Of a stretch of DNA of 16,381 nt, positions 1 to 8,837 are shown one piece after another. The translations under genes and the position numbers were made by a program. The notes under the pieces are model-generated. The model did not search any database and was not told the DNA's origin. It worked only from the letters and a program-made list of their open reading frames with translations. Source of the DNA: CAZEFK01 sp964511405 (GTDB lineage Bacteria > Pseudomonadota > Alphaproteobacteria > Elsterales > Elsteraceae); assembly GCA_964511405.1 (NCBI GenBank), contig CAZEFK010000168.1, forward strand, positions 1-16,381. The letters are read 5' to 3'. Position 1 is the stretch's first letter; every line of letters begins with the position of its first letter.

Positions 1-383
<383 letters not shown>

Positions 384-399
384 CGATGGGGAGGAAACC

Positions 400-1908
400 A
401 TGAACGCGCTGCGACCCCGAACCCTGCTCGCCGCCGCCCTGTTGGCGGGCCTGGCCGGCGCCGCCGTCGCGCAGACGCCGCCGCGCACCCTCACCATCGC
501 GCTGGGCACGAACGTGAACACGCTGGATCCGGCCCAGACGGCGACGGTGCAGACCGATATGTCGGTGATCAGCCACCTCTACCTGTCGCTGATCACGCGG
601 GCACCTGATATGTCGCTGAAGCCGGAGCTCGCCACCGAGTGGCATGCGGTCGATGACCTGACCTGGCGGTTCACCCTGCGCGCCGGCGTCACCTTTGCCG
701 ACGGCGAGCCGCTGGACGCCGCAGCCGTCAAATGGAACGTCGATCGCGTCCTCGATCCCAACACCAAGTCGCGGATCCGGCCGTGGTTCGCCCAGGTGCG
801 CGAGGTCGCGGTGCTGTCGCCGACCGAGCTCGAAATCCGCACCAAGGAGCCCTATCCGGCACTGCCCGCGCAGCTCTCGGCCTTCTATCTGCTGCCGCCG
901 ACCTGGACCCAGGGCCACAACCCGGCCAATTCGGCGATGAGTTCGGGGCGCTACGAGCTGAGCGAGTTCGTGCCCGGCGACCACATCGTGCTGAAGGCGA
1001 GGGCGGGCTGGTTCGGCGACAAGCCGGCCTTCGACACCGTCGTGTTCCGGGTGATCCCCGAGGCCGGCACGCGGGTGGCCAGCATCATGGCCGGCGAGAC
1101 CGACTTCATCGCCGGCGTGCCGCCGACCGAGTTCAAGCGCATCGACGATTCCGGCACCGCGAAGGCCGCCTCGGTCGACTCGACCCGGGAGGCCTTCCTC
1201 AAGTTCAATGCGCTGAAGCCGCCGTTCAAGGACAACGTCAAGCTGCGCCAGGCGCTCAACCATGCCGTCGACCGCAAGCTGATCAGCGAGGCGATCTGGG
1301 GCGGGATGGGCAGCCTGTCGCGCTGCCAGCTGATGTCGCCGGCCTATTTCGGCTTCAACCCCGATCTCGACACGCCCAACTACGATCCCGAACTGGCCAA
1401 GAAGCTCATGGCCGAAGCCGGCATCAAGCCCGGGCAGTTGACCATCGAGTTCGAGGTCCCGATCGGCCCGTACCTCATGGCCCAGGACGTCGCCGAGGCG
1501 ATCGCCGCGAACCTGCAGGACATCGGCGTCGACACCAAAATCGTCGACATGGATTTCGGCGCCTTCATGGACAAGCAGGTGCGTGCCCACGACATGGGCC
1601 AGATGGCGTACCTGACCTACGCTTGGCCGACTTTGGACGCCGACGGCATCCTGTCCTTGTTCGAGACCGGCAATCCCTATTCGTACTGGAACGACCCGAC
1701 CTTCGACGACCTGATCCGGCAGGGCCGCACGACCACCGACCCGGCGCGCCGCATCGCCATTTATCGCCAGGCTACCCAGCGCCTGTGCGACCAGGCGCCG
1801 GTGCTGTTCCTGTTCAACCAGCCGGTGACCTACGCCACGTCCAAGCACGTGCGCTGGCAGGCCCGCGGCGACGACTGGCTGCGCGCCTGGGACTTCATCC
1901 CGCAGTAA
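400..1908 (+). CDS. ABC transporter substrate-binding protein, family 5 (peptide/opine/nickel type)
   Basis: A 502-residue periplasmic binding protein that would deliver substrate to the transporter whose ATPase precedes it. The ATG at 400 is chosen because GAGGA sits at 391-395 and because it begins a classical signal peptide: MNALRPRT, a hydrophobic Leu/Ala stretch to about residue 22, then AVA-Q with predicted cleavage after residue 24. The mature start, TLTIALGTNVNTLDPAQT, and the later segments LKPELATEWH, WRFTLRAGVTFADGEPLDAA and LRQALNHAVDRKLI are hallmarks of SBP family 5. The length is typical. An upstream in-frame extension is open but would bury the signal peptide. The neighbouring hydantoinase and opine-dehydrogenase genes suggest the ligand is a peptide-like, opine-like or N-substituted cyclic amide compound; that is inference. 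The gap to the next start is 17 nt. Confidence 0.95.
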   Translation: MNALRPRTLLAAALLAGLAGAAVAQTPPRTLTIALGTNVNTLDPAQTATVQTDMSVISHLYLSLITRAPDMSLKPELATEWHAVDDLTWRFTLRAGVTFADGEPLDAAAVKWNVDRVLDPNTKSRIRPWFAQVREVAVLSPTELEIRTKEPYPALPAQLSAFYLLPPTWTQGHNPANSAMSSGRYELSEFVPGDHIVLKARAGWFGDKPAFDTVVFRVIPEAGTRVASIMAGETDFIAGVPPTEFKRIDDSGTAKAASVDSTREAFLKFNALKPPFKDNVKLRQALNHAVDRKLISEAIWGGMGSLSRCQLMSPAYFGFNPDLDTPNYDPELAKKLMAEAGIKPGQLTIEFEVPIGPYLMAQDVAEAIAANLQDIGVDTKIVDMDFGAFMDKQVRAHDMGQMAYLTYAWPTLDADGILSLFETGNPYSYWNDPTFDDLIRQGRTTTDPARRIAIYRQATQRLCDQAPVLFLFNQPVTYATSKHVRWQARGDDWLRAWDFIPQ

Positions 1909-1925
1909 GGACCGGAGGACAAGGC

Positions 1926-4004
1926 ATGAACCAGCGGACGGGCGGGGCCCGCGCCGACGGGGTCCGCATCGGCGTCGACTCCGGCGGCACCTTCACCGAC
2001 ATCGCGCTCTACGACGCGGCGACGGGTCGGATCTCGATCTGGAAGCTCAGCAGCACGCCCGGCGATCCCTCGGAGGCGATCAGCGCAGGCGTGGTCGAGG
2101 CGAACCGCCGGTTCGCGTCCGCAGGGGCCGCCGTCACCTATCTCGGCCATGGCACCACGGTTGCCACCAACGCGGTCATCCAAGGCCGCGGTGCCTTGAC
2201 CGGCCTGATCACCACCGAGGGTTTCCGCGACGTCCTGGAGATCGGCCGGCAGACCCGGCCGTCGCAGTTCAACCTTCGGGTCGAGCGCGCCACGCCGCTG
2301 GTCAGCCGCGAACACCGCCTGGAGGTCAAGGAGCGGATGACCTGGCAGGGCGACGTCCAGGTCGCGCTTGATGAGGCCAGCGTGCGCCGAGCGGCGGCGC
2401 AGCTGCGCGAGTCAGGCGTGGCGTCCGTCGCGGTCAGCCTGATCAACAGCTATCGCAACCCGGCGCATGAACGGGCGGTCCGGGACATCCTGGCCGAGGA
2501 GCTTCCCGACACCTTCGTCACCATCTCGACCGACATCGCGCCGGAGTACCGGGAATTCGAGCGGACCGCGACGGCCGCCGCCAACGGCTATGTCGGGCCG
2601 GTCATGCGCCGCTACCTGGCGCGGCTGGCGCCCCGGCTGGCCGAGGCCGGTTTGGCCGCGCCGCTGCATCTGATGCAAAGCAATGGCGGCGTGATCTCGG
2701 TCGACCAGGCGCAGCGCCAGCCGGTGCGCACCATCCTGTCCGGTCCGGCCGCCGGCATCGTCGGCGCGACCGCGGTCGCGCGCCTGTCCGGCCATGAGGA
2801 CATCATCACCTTCGACATGGGCGGCACCTCGACCGACGTCGCGCTGATCGAGCGCGGCCAGCCCAGCCTGTCGACACAGGTCGAGGTCCATGGCCATCCG
2901 CTGCTGGTGCCGATGCTCGACATCCACACCGTGGGCGCCGGCGGCGGCTCGCTCGCCGGGGTCGACGCCGGCGGCCTGCTCGAGGTCGGCCCCGACAGCG
3001 CCGGCGCCGATCCGGGGCCAGCCTGCTACGAGGCCGGCAACGATCGCCCGACCGTGACCGACGCCAATGTCGTGCTGCAGGTGCTGAACCCGGTGGCCTT
3101 GCTCGGCGGCCGCATGCCGATCTCGCAGGACGCGTCGCGGCGCGCCGTCGCCCGGCTGGCCGCCGAGCTCGGCCTCGACCTGCTGGCCACCGCCCAGGGC
3201 ATCGTCGCGGTGGCGGTGGCCAACATGGTGCAGGCGGTGCGGCTGATCTCGGTCGAGCGCGGCTACGACCCGCGCGACTTCACCCTGGTCGCCTTCGGCG
3301 GCGCCGGGCCGGTGCACGCCGCCCGCCTGGCCCGCGAGCTCGGCATCCGCCGCATCCTGGTGCCGCGCACGCCGGGCGTGCTGTGCGCGATGGGGCTGCT
3401 GCTGAGCGACCTCAAAACCAGCTTTGCCGCCACCCGCCTGCATGCGCTTGATGCTGCCGCCGTGCCCGAGATCGAGCGCGACCTCGACACCCTCGACGCC
3501 GAGGCGACGGCCTGGTTCGCCCGCGAGGGCGGCCGGGACGCGGCGTGCCGCGTCGCCTACGCCGCCGATGTCCGCTATGTCGGCCAGGGGCACGCGCTGC
3601 TGGTGCCGGTCGCGCGGGGCGGCACGCCCCAGGAATTCGCCGCGGCGCTGCGCCGGAGCTTCGAGCAGCAGCACGAGCAGATGTACGGCTTCGCCGCCGC
3701 CGACCAGCCGGTGCAGATCACGACGCTGCGCCTGGCCGCCAGCATCGAGGTCGAGAAGGCCAGCCTCGCGGCGCATCCGCCCGCGGCCGCCCCGGTATCC
3801 GATGCCATCCACGGCCAGCGGCAGGTGTACTTGCCGGAAGCCGGCGGCTTCGTCGCCTGCCCGGTCTACGACCGCGACCGCCTGGGCCCGGGCCATGCCT
3901 TTGCCGGGCCGGCGGTGGTCGAGCAGATGGACTGCACGACGCTGGTGCTGCCCGGCCAGCGCGCAACCATCGACGCCTATCTCAACATGACGATCGAAGG
4001 ATGA
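1926..4004 (+). CDS. Hydantoinase/oxoprolinase subunit A family protein (HyuA-like, ATP-dependent)
   Basis: A 692-residue cytoplasmic ATP-using subunit. Together with a HyuB-type partner this family opens five-membered lactam or imide rings (5-oxoproline, N-methylhydantoin) or carboxylates ketones (acetone/acetophenone carboxylases). Visible family motifs are the N-terminal phosphate-binding GVDSGGTFTD (residues 16-25), GTTVATNAVI (76-85), LSGPAAGIVG (271-280), FDMGGTSTDVA (296-306), HTVGAGGGS (334-342) and GPDSAGADPGPACY (355-368). These resemble the actin-like ATPase fold. GGAGGA at 1914-1919, six bases before the ATG, supports this start. The length matches HyuA (~680-700) rather than the ~1,280-residue fused oxoprolinase. 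The stop overlaps the start region of the B subunit. Which ring or ketone it acts on cannot be decided from sequence. Confidence 0.95.
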   Translation: MNQRTGGARADGVRIGVDSGGTFTDIALYDAATGRISIWKLSSTPGDPSEAISAGVVEANRRFASAGAAVTYLGHGTTVATNAVIQGRGALTGLITTEGFRDVLEIGRQTRPSQFNLRVERATPLVSREHRLEVKERMTWQGDVQVALDEASVRRAAAQLRESGVASVAVSLINSYRNPAHERAVRDILAEELPDTFVTISTDIAPEYREFERTATAAANGYVGPVMRRYLARLAPRLAEAGLAAPLHLMQSNGGVISVDQAQRQPVRTILSGPAAGIVGATAVARLSGHEDIITFDMGGTSTDVALIERGQPSLSTQVEVHGHPLLVPMLDIHTVGAGGGSLAGVDAGGLLEVGPDSAGADPGPACYEAGNDRPTVTDANVVLQVLNPVALLGGRMPISQDASRRAVARLAAELGLDLLATAQGIVAVAVANMVQAVRLISVERGYDPRDFTLVAFGGAGPVHAARLARELGIRRILVPRTPGVLCAMGLLLSDLKTSFAATRLHALDAAAVPEIERDLDTLDAEATAWFAREGGRDAACRVAYAADVRYVGQGHALLVPVARGGTPQEFAAALRRSFEQQHEQMYGFAAADQPVQITTLRLAASIEVEKASLAAHPPAAAPVSDAIHGQRQVYLPEAGGFVACPVYDRDRLGPGHAFAGPAVVEQMDCTTLVLPGQRATIDAYLNMTIEG

Positions 4005-4009
4005 GCGCC

Positions 4010-5677
4010 ATGGCCGAGCCCGCTACCGCGCCGACTCCGGATGCCGCGCCCGACCCGATCACCGTGGCCGTGATCGGCAGCGCGCTCACCACCATCGTCG
4101 AGGAGATGTCGCGCGCGCTGATGCGCGCCGGCTATTCCACCAGCATCAAGGAGCGCATGGACGTCTCCACCGCGATCCTGGACGCCGACGGGCTGGTCCT
4201 GGCGCAGGCGGCGCACCAGCCGGCGCATCTGGGATCGCTGCTCGGGATCGCGCAGCGCGTGCTGCAGGGCACGCCCCGGGCGGCGATCCGGCCCGGCGAC
4301 CTGTTCGTCGGCAACGACGCCTATGAGGGCGGCGGCACGCACCTCAACGACATGGTGTTCATGGAGCCGGCCTTCGTCGACGGCGAGCTGGTGGCCTGGG
4401 TGACCAACATCGCCCACCACGCCGACTTCGTCGACCGCGGCCACGCCCACATCTTTCAGGAAGGCCTGCGCATCCCGCCGGTGCGCCTGTACCGCGACGG
4501 CGTGCTGCAGCAGGACGTGATGGACCTGATCCTGCTGAACTGCCAGGTGCCGCACGAGCGGCTGAACGACTTCCGCGCCCAGAAGGCCGCAAACCGGGTC
4601 GGGCTCGGCCGCTTCGCGCAGCTCTGCGACCGCTATGGCTGGCGCACCGTCGATGCCGCCGCCCGTGCCATCCTGGACCATACGGAGCGGCGGACGCGCG
4701 CCGGCATCCGGCGCATTCCCAACGGCACCTATGCGTTCGCGGGCAAGCTGGACAGCGGCCGCTGCGAGCCGATCCTCGACCTCCAGGTCCGGATCGAGGT
4801 GTCGGACGAGGACATGCTGTTCGATTTCCGCGGAAACCCGCCGCAGGTGCGGGCGCCGATCAACCTGACCGAGATGGCGCTGCTGGTCGCCGTCTATTTA
4901 TGCGTGAAGGCGCTGGTCGACCCCGACGTTCCCGCCAATGCCGGCTTCCACCGGCCGATCCGGGTACTGGCGGATCCCGGCACGATCGTCTGCGCGCGGT
5001 CGCCCGGCGCCGTGTACAGCCGCACCGACACCATGGAGCGGCTTTGCGACCTGATCTTCAGTGCGCTGGCGCCGGTGCTGCCGGAGACGGCGCTGGCGCC
5101 CTGCACGGGACGGGGCCTGCTGACGATCAGCGGCGTCGACCCGCGCACCGGCCGCTACTATGTCTACAACGAGTCCATGGGCGGCGGCGCCGGCGCCCAT
5201 GCCGACAAGGACGGCGCGACGGCCGTCCAGACTGCGGTCTCGAACTCGCGCAACATCCCGGTCGAGGTCGTAGAGCTGGACTATCCGCTGCAGGTCGAGC
5301 GCTACGAGCTGGTGCCGGATTCCGGCGGTCCCGGCACCTGGCGCGGCGGCCTGTCCTATCGGCGCCGGGTGCGCGTCCTCGGGCACGAGGCGCGGGCCTT
5401 CGTGACCGGCAATGGCCTGCGCGTCGGCACTTGGGGCCTCGACGGCGGCCAGCCGGCGCCGCTGGGCCGCCTGGTCCTGGGCGAGGGTGTGGCGCCGTTC
5501 GTCCTCGGCCGCGGCACGATCCCGGCCGGGGCGACGGTCGAGCTCGTCCCCAGCGGCGGCGGCGGCCACGGCGATCCGCGCCGGCGCGATCCCGACCGCG
5601 TTCGCCGCGACGTTCGCGAGGGCAAGGTCTCGCCGGCCGCGGCGCGCGCCGTCTACGGCGTGGACATCGAGCCATGA
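4010..5677 (+). CDS. Hydantoinase B/oxoprolinase subunit B family protein (HyuB-like)
   Basis: A 555-residue partner of the preceding A subunit; the pair is the usual two-gene form of the oxoprolinase family. Recognisable blocks include SIKERMDVSTAILDADG near the N-terminus, PGDLFVGNDAYEGGGTHLND, the histidine-rich ITNIAHHAD-type segment, IFQEGLRIPPVRL and, near the end, GGHGDPRRRDPDRVRRDVREGKVS, which closely follows the family's C-terminal consensus. Two in-frame starts exist. ATG 4001 overlaps the hyuA-like stop as ATGA, while ATG 4010 lies eight bases after GAAGGA and is preferred; they differ by three residues. The stop TGA overlaps the start of the next gene as ATGA, so the three enzymes look translationally coupled. 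Substrate unknown. Confidence 0.94.
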   Translation: MAEPATAPTPDAAPDPITVAVIGSALTTIVEEMSRALMRAGYSTSIKERMDVSTAILDADGLVLAQAAHQPAHLGSLLGIAQRVLQGTPRAAIRPGDLFVGNDAYEGGGTHLNDMVFMEPAFVDGELVAWVTNIAHHADFVDRGHAHIFQEGLRIPPVRLYRDGVLQQDVMDLILLNCQVPHERLNDFRAQKAANRVGLGRFAQLCDRYGWRTVDAAARAILDHTERRTRAGIRRIPNGTYAFAGKLDSGRCEPILDLQVRIEVSDEDMLFDFRGNPPQVRAPINLTEMALLVAVYLCVKALVDPDVPANAGFHRPIRVLADPGTIVCARSPGAVYSRTDTMERLCDLIFSALAPVLPETALAPCTGRGLLTISGVDPRTGRYYVYNESMGGGAGAHADKDGATAVQTAVSNSRNIPVEVVELDYPLQVERYELVPDSGGPGTWRGGLSYRRRVRVLGHEARAFVTGNGLRVGTWGLDGGQPAPLGRLVLGEGVAPFVLGRGTIPAGATVELVPSGGGGHGDPRRRDPDRVRRDVREGKVSPAAARAVYGVDIEP

Positions 5678-6762
5678 AAGTCGGGGTCGTCGGCGCCGGG
5701 CCGATCGGCCTGGGCGCGGCCGCCCTGCTGGCCGAGCGCGGGCATGAGCCGGTCATCTGGTCGCCGCGCGGCTCCCGGGTCCCGGCCGGCGCCCAAGCCA
5801 TGACGGTTCGCACCGCCGGGTTGCTGGCGTGCGAGCACACGGTCGGCGTCGTCCACGCGCCCGCGGATCTGGCCGATGCCGACGTCCTGTTGCTGTGCGT
5901 GCTCGGCAATGGCCACCGGGCGGTGATGGACCGCCTGGCACCCCATATCCGGGACCGGCAGACGATCATCGTCAGCTCCCACGCCTCGCTGGGGGCGCTG
6001 TACCTGTCGCGCCGTGTCGCGGCGCGCGGCATCGCGCCGACCATCGCCGCCTGGGCGACCACCGTAACCGGCGGCCCGATCCGCGATGGCGTGGTCCAGA
6101 TCCGGCTGTTGCGTCCGGAGCTTGATATCGCCGCGCTGCCGGCCGGCCGGCTGCCGGCGGCGCTGGATCTCAGCCGCACGCTGTTCGGCGACCGCTTCGT
6201 CGCCGCCCCCGATCTGCTCGCGATCTCGCTCAGCAACCTCAACCCGCCGGTCCACCTGGCCAACGCCCTGCTGAACTTCACCCGCATGGAGCGCGGCGAA
6301 GTGTGGGCCAACTATGGCTGCATCACGCCGGGCGTCGGTCGGCTGATCGAGGCCCTCGACGCCGAGCGGCTGGCGGTCGCCGCCGCGTTCGGCCTCACCG
6401 TGCGCACGATCTTCGATCACTACCGCAAGACCCATGGCGGCCTGCCCGAGGGGGTCAGCGTCAGCCAGATGTCCGAAATCGTCGAAGCCCGGCGCGCCGG
6501 ATCCAGCCCGGGGCCAGCGACCGCCGCGACCCGCTACGTGACCGAGGACCTGCCGTTCGGCATCCACTGCATCGCCTCGATCGCGCGGGTCGCCGGCGTG
6601 CCGGCGCCGCTGCACGACGCCGGCCTTGCGATCCTGTCGGCGGTCTATGGCCGCGATTTTCGCCGCGACAACGACCTGCTGCCGGCGCTCGACCTCGCGG
6701 CCATGGACGCGGCGACGCTGCATCGCCGCTGCCGCGAGGGCTGGCCGCATCAGCCGGACTGA
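5674..6762 (+). CDS. NAD/NADP-dependent octopine/nopaline dehydrogenase family protein
   Basis: A 362-residue oxidoreductase of the opine dehydrogenase family. Members form or cleave N-(carboxyalkyl)amino acids using NAD(P)H and a 2-oxo acid. The Rossmann motif GAGPIG is at residues 7-12. The C-terminal catalytic domain contains NLNPPVHLANALLNFTRME (188-206), with H194 in the position of the conserved catalytic histidine. It also has the family-typical segments HGGLPEGVSVSQMSEIV (254-270) and YVTEDLPFGIHCIASIARVAGVP (288-310). The ATG overlaps the hyuB-like stop and has no clear Shine-Dalgarno, implying translational coupling. It is the last gene of the operon and ends only 4 bp from the stop of the convergent gene. 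Homologues are often annotated only by family, so octopine itself need not be the substrate. A glycerol-3-phosphate or ketopantoate reductase-like fold shares the N-terminus, but the C-terminal motifs favour the opine family. Confidence 0.9.
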   Translation: MKVGVVGAGPIGLGAAALLAERGHEPVIWSPRGSRVPAGAQAMTVRTAGLLACEHTVGVVHAPADLADADVLLLCVLGNGHRAVMDRLAPHIRDRQTIIVSSHASLGALYLSRRVAARGIAPTIAAWATTVTGGPIRDGVVQIRLLRPELDIAALPAGRLPAALDLSRTLFGDRFVAAPDLLAISLSNLNPPVHLANALLNFTRMERGEVWANYGCITPGVGRLIEALDAERLAVAAAFGLTVRTIFDHYRKTHGGLPEGVSVSQMSEIVEARRAGSSPGPATAATRYVTEDLPFGIHCIASIARVAGVPAPLHDAGLAILSAVYGRDFRRDNDLLPALDLAAMDAATLHRRCREGWPHQPD

Positions 6763-6766
6763 GGGA

Positions 6767-7954
6767 CTACTTGGTCTTCGCTCCGCCGATCTCCTGGTCC
6801 CATCGGTTGAACGCGTAGACCAGCCGGTCGGGCTGCAGCGGCAGCTCCTGCGGCGTGTCGGTGATCAGCGCCGCGTATTCCGGCCGGCCGAACTCCTGGA
6901 TGATCTTCTGGCTCGCGGCCGGCGCCAGCGACAGCGGCACGTCCTTCACCGCCGGGCCCGGATAGAAATAGCCGTCGTCATAGGTGGTGGCCTGGGCCGG
7001 CTTGCTCAGCATGTAATCAAGCAGGTCGAGGATGACCGCCACCTTCTCCGGGGCGACGCCCTTGGGAATGCACAAATAGTGGGCGTCGAGGATCCAGTGG
7101 AAGCCGGTCAGGGCCGCCACCTTCGCCTCCTTGGGCACGACGCCCAGGGCGCGCGGATTGATGTCCCAGCCCATCTGGGTCGGGATCATGTCGCGCGAGC
7201 CCTCGCCCAGTTCCTTCATCACCGCCCCGGTGCCGGACGGGTAATATTCGACGTACTGGCCGAGTTCCTTGAGATAGGCCCAGGTCTTGTCCCATCCTGA
7301 TTTCGGGTCGTGCGGATCGGAATCGCCGAGCAGATAGGGCAGGCCCATCATGAAGACGCGGCCGGGGCCGGAGTTCGCCGGGCGCGCATACAGGAACCGG
7401 TTCGGATTGGCCTTGGCCCAGCCCAGCAGCTCGGCCGCGCTCTTGGGCGGCGTCTTCACGCGGTCGGGCAGGTATTCCAGCAGCGGTCCGGCCGGGCAGA
7501 AGACGATGCAGACGCCCTGGTCCTGGGCCAGGGCCTGCATCTTCGCCGCCCCCGGCAGATAGATCTCGTCGAGCTTCGGCAGTTTGCCGGCAAAGTCGGG
7601 CAGCAGCGGGATCCACAGCTTCTGGTCGATGCCGGCCGCCAACGCGTCGATCCCGGTCAGGACGATGTCGATGTCGAGGTGGTTGGCGTTCTGCTGGGCC
7701 TTGAGCTTGCCGGCCAGCTCGGGCGCCGGCGCCTTGGTGAAGCTGATCCGGGACACCAGCTGCGGATGGTCGTGGCGGTAGGCCTCGATCGCCTTCTGGG
7801 TCAGCGCCAGGTTGCCCGCGACGTCGACCACGGTCAGCGACACCGGCGACGACGGCAGGGCCGGCACCGCCGCCCTGGCACCGCTTGCGCGCAGGGCCGC
7901 GAGCCCCGCTGCCGTGCCCAGAAGGTCGCGCCGTGTGATCGGGAATCGGCTCAT
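6767..7954 (-). CDS. Tat-exported extracellular solute-binding protein (ABC type, family 1/PotD-like)
   Basis: A 395-residue periplasmic binding protein. The start at 7954 is set by AAGGAGG eight bases upstream on the minus strand and by the twin-arginine leader ITRRDLLGT followed by an Ala/Leu-rich core, with likely cleavage near residue 29 (ARA-AV). An in-frame ATG at 7981 would add nine residues and has no such site. The mature protein has DIDIVLTGIDALAAG and GWDINPRALG segments that resemble spermidine/putrescine- or iron-type family 1 binding proteins; this assignment is by general resemblance. Its ATG overlaps the stop of the upstream GntR gene (ATGA), so the two are coupled. No permease or ATPase gene lies beside it in this window, which is unusual for an ABC binding protein. 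Stop TAG. Confidence 0.85.
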   Translation of the reverse strand: MSRFPITRRDLLGTAAGLAALRASGARAAVPALPSSPVSLTVVDVAGNLALTQKAIEAYRHDHPQLVSRISFTKAPAPELAGKLKAQQNANHLDIDIVLTGIDALAAGIDQKLWIPLLPDFAGKLPKLDEIYLPGAAKMQALAQDQGVCIVFCPAGPLLEYLPDRVKTPPKSAAELLGWAKANPNRFLYARPANSGPGRVFMMGLPYLLGDSDPHDPKSGWDKTWAYLKELGQYVEYYPSGTGAVMKELGEGSRDMIPTQMGWDINPRALGVVPKEAKVAALTGFHWILDAHYLCIPKGVAPEKVAVILDLLDYMLSKPAQATTYDDGYFYPGPAVKDVPLSLAPAASQKIIQEFGRPEYAALITDTPQELPLQPDRLVYAFNRWDQEIGGAKTK

Positions 7955-8739
7955 TGGTTTGCCTCCTTGTTGTCGAGCCATGGGGCCGGTCTCGCCGAGG
8001 GCGCCGGCCCGCGCCGCCGCAAGGGCGTTCGCTCAGTGGCCTCGGCGAAATAGTCCGGCCGTTCCGCCCGCAAGATGTCGAGCGACTGGAACAGGCCGCG
8101 CAGATGCCGGCGTAGCGCCTCGGCGGCGCCGGCGGCGTCGCGCTGCACCACCCGGTCGATCACCGCCGCGTGCTCGTCCAGGACCTGGCGCCCGCGCAGC
8201 TGCAGGCGCATGGCAAGCTGCCGCACCCGATCCATCTGGGCCTTGGCGCTGGCGACCTGGCGCCAGACCCGCTCGTGCCCGGCGATGGCCATCAGGGCCG
8301 CATGCATCGCCTCGTCGGCCGCGAAGAAGCCGTCGCCGTCGCCGGCCCGGTACAACGCCGCCTGGCGGTCGAGCATCGTGCCCAGCGCCCGCGCCTGACC
8401 CGCGTCGAGCCGCTCGACCGCCTGGACCACGGCCGCGCATTCCAGCGCCTCGCGCACGAACTGGCTGTCATAGACGTCAGCCAGCCGGATCGGCGCCACG
8501 AAGGATCCGTACTGGGGATAGATTTCGACCAGGCTTTCGTCGGCGAGCTTGATCAGCGCTTCCCGGATCGGCGTGCGCGATACCCCGAACAGGCGGACCA
8601 GCTCGGCCTCGGCGAGGAGCGCGCGCGGCGGCAGCCGGCCGGCGACGATGTCGGCCCGCAGATGCTCGTGGATCTGGGCCGCGGCCGTGCGCGGACGGAT
8701 CGGCGGCATCCGCGTGGCTTCGCCGAACTGATCCGCCAT
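7951..8739 (-). CDS. GntR family transcriptional regulator with FCD ligand-binding domain
   Basis: A 262-residue regulator. The N-terminal winged helix-turn-helix spans about residues 18-82, with RTAAAQIHEHLRADIVAGRL and the recognition helix SRTPIREALIKLADESLVE. The C-terminal all-helical FCD effector domain contains ADEAMHAALMAIAGHERVW, DEHAAVIDRV and LRRHLRGLF. D142, H146, H190 and H212 are the likely metal/effector-binding residues of FCD proteins. The ATG at 8739 follows a GAGGGAGGG run by two bases; the next Met (residue 11) has no ribosome site. The C-terminus carries a ~40-residue basic, Pro-rich tail beyond the FCD domain. It sits 98 nt downstream of the MHS transporter gene and overlaps the binding-protein gene, so it probably controls that gene or the catabolic operon. 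Effectors in this family are usually small organic acids. Confidence 0.93.
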   Translation of the reverse strand: MADQFGEATRMPPIRPRTAAAQIHEHLRADIVAGRLPPRALLAEAELVRLFGVSRTPIREALIKLADESLVEIYPQYGSFVAPIRLADVYDSQFVREALECAAVVQAVERLDAGQARALGTMLDRQAALYRAGDGDGFFAADEAMHAALMAIAGHERVWRQVASAKAQMDRVRQLAMRLQLRGRQVLDEHAAVIDRVVQRDAAGAAEALRRHLRGLFQSLDILRAERPDYFAEATERTPLRRRGPAPSARPAPWLDNKEANQ

Positions 8740-8779
8740 GCCCTCCCTCGCGCCGCCGCTGCGGACGGTCGGGCGAAGC

Positions 8780-8800
8780 GTAGGATACTAATATATGAGC
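8780..8800 (-). promoter_or_regulatory. AT-rich island with candidate -10/operator upstream of the GntR gene
   Basis: In the 98-nt gap between the transporter and the GntR gene, the only AT-rich stretch is TACTAATATATGAG. On the minus strand it reads TATATT, five of six matches to a sigma70 -10 box, about 50 bases before the GntR start; no convincing -35 lies at the right distance. The core TAATATATG (8789-8797) resembles TAATATATATG at 14560-14570 in front of the other GntR gene. It could be a shared operator or an autoregulatory site. This is inference from similarity only. Confidence 0.35.
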
Positions 8801-8805
8801 GGCAA

Positions 8806-8826
8806 GGCCCGCGCCCGGCGCGGGCC
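8806..8826 (-). terminator. GC-rich hairpin after the MHS transporter gene (weak terminator candidate)
   Basis: GGCCCGCGC (8806-8814) pairs perfectly with GCGCGGGCC (8818-8826) around a CCG loop, giving a 9-bp stem that begins 12 nt past the transporter stop. On the minus strand it is followed only by TTGCCG, with no U-tract, so it is not a canonical intrinsic terminator. It may slow transcription, protect the 3' end of the upstream message, or simply reflect high GC. Confidence 0.3.
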
Positions 8827-8837
8827 GTCACGCCCAC

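Noticed and set aside
732..1925. Upstream extension of the HyuA-like frame
   Set aside because: It runs out of frame through the binding-protein gene; the family motif starts right after ATG 1926, which has a good ribosome site.
2412..3896. 494-codon antisense frame opposite the HyuA-like gene
   Set aside because: Shadow of a well-supported gene; biased composition, no motif or ribosome site.
4001..4009. ATG 4001 as start of the HyuB-like protein
   Set aside because: It leaves no space to the GAAGG ribosome site; ATG 4010 has proper spacing. The choice changes only three residues and is not certain.
6620..7300. 224-codon plus-strand frame across the convergent junction
   Set aside because: It overlaps the end of the opine-dehydrogenase gene and is antisense to the binding-protein gene, with no recognisable domain.
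8806..8826. Firm intrinsic terminator
   Set aside because: Perfect stem but no U-tract on either strand; kept only as a weak candidate.
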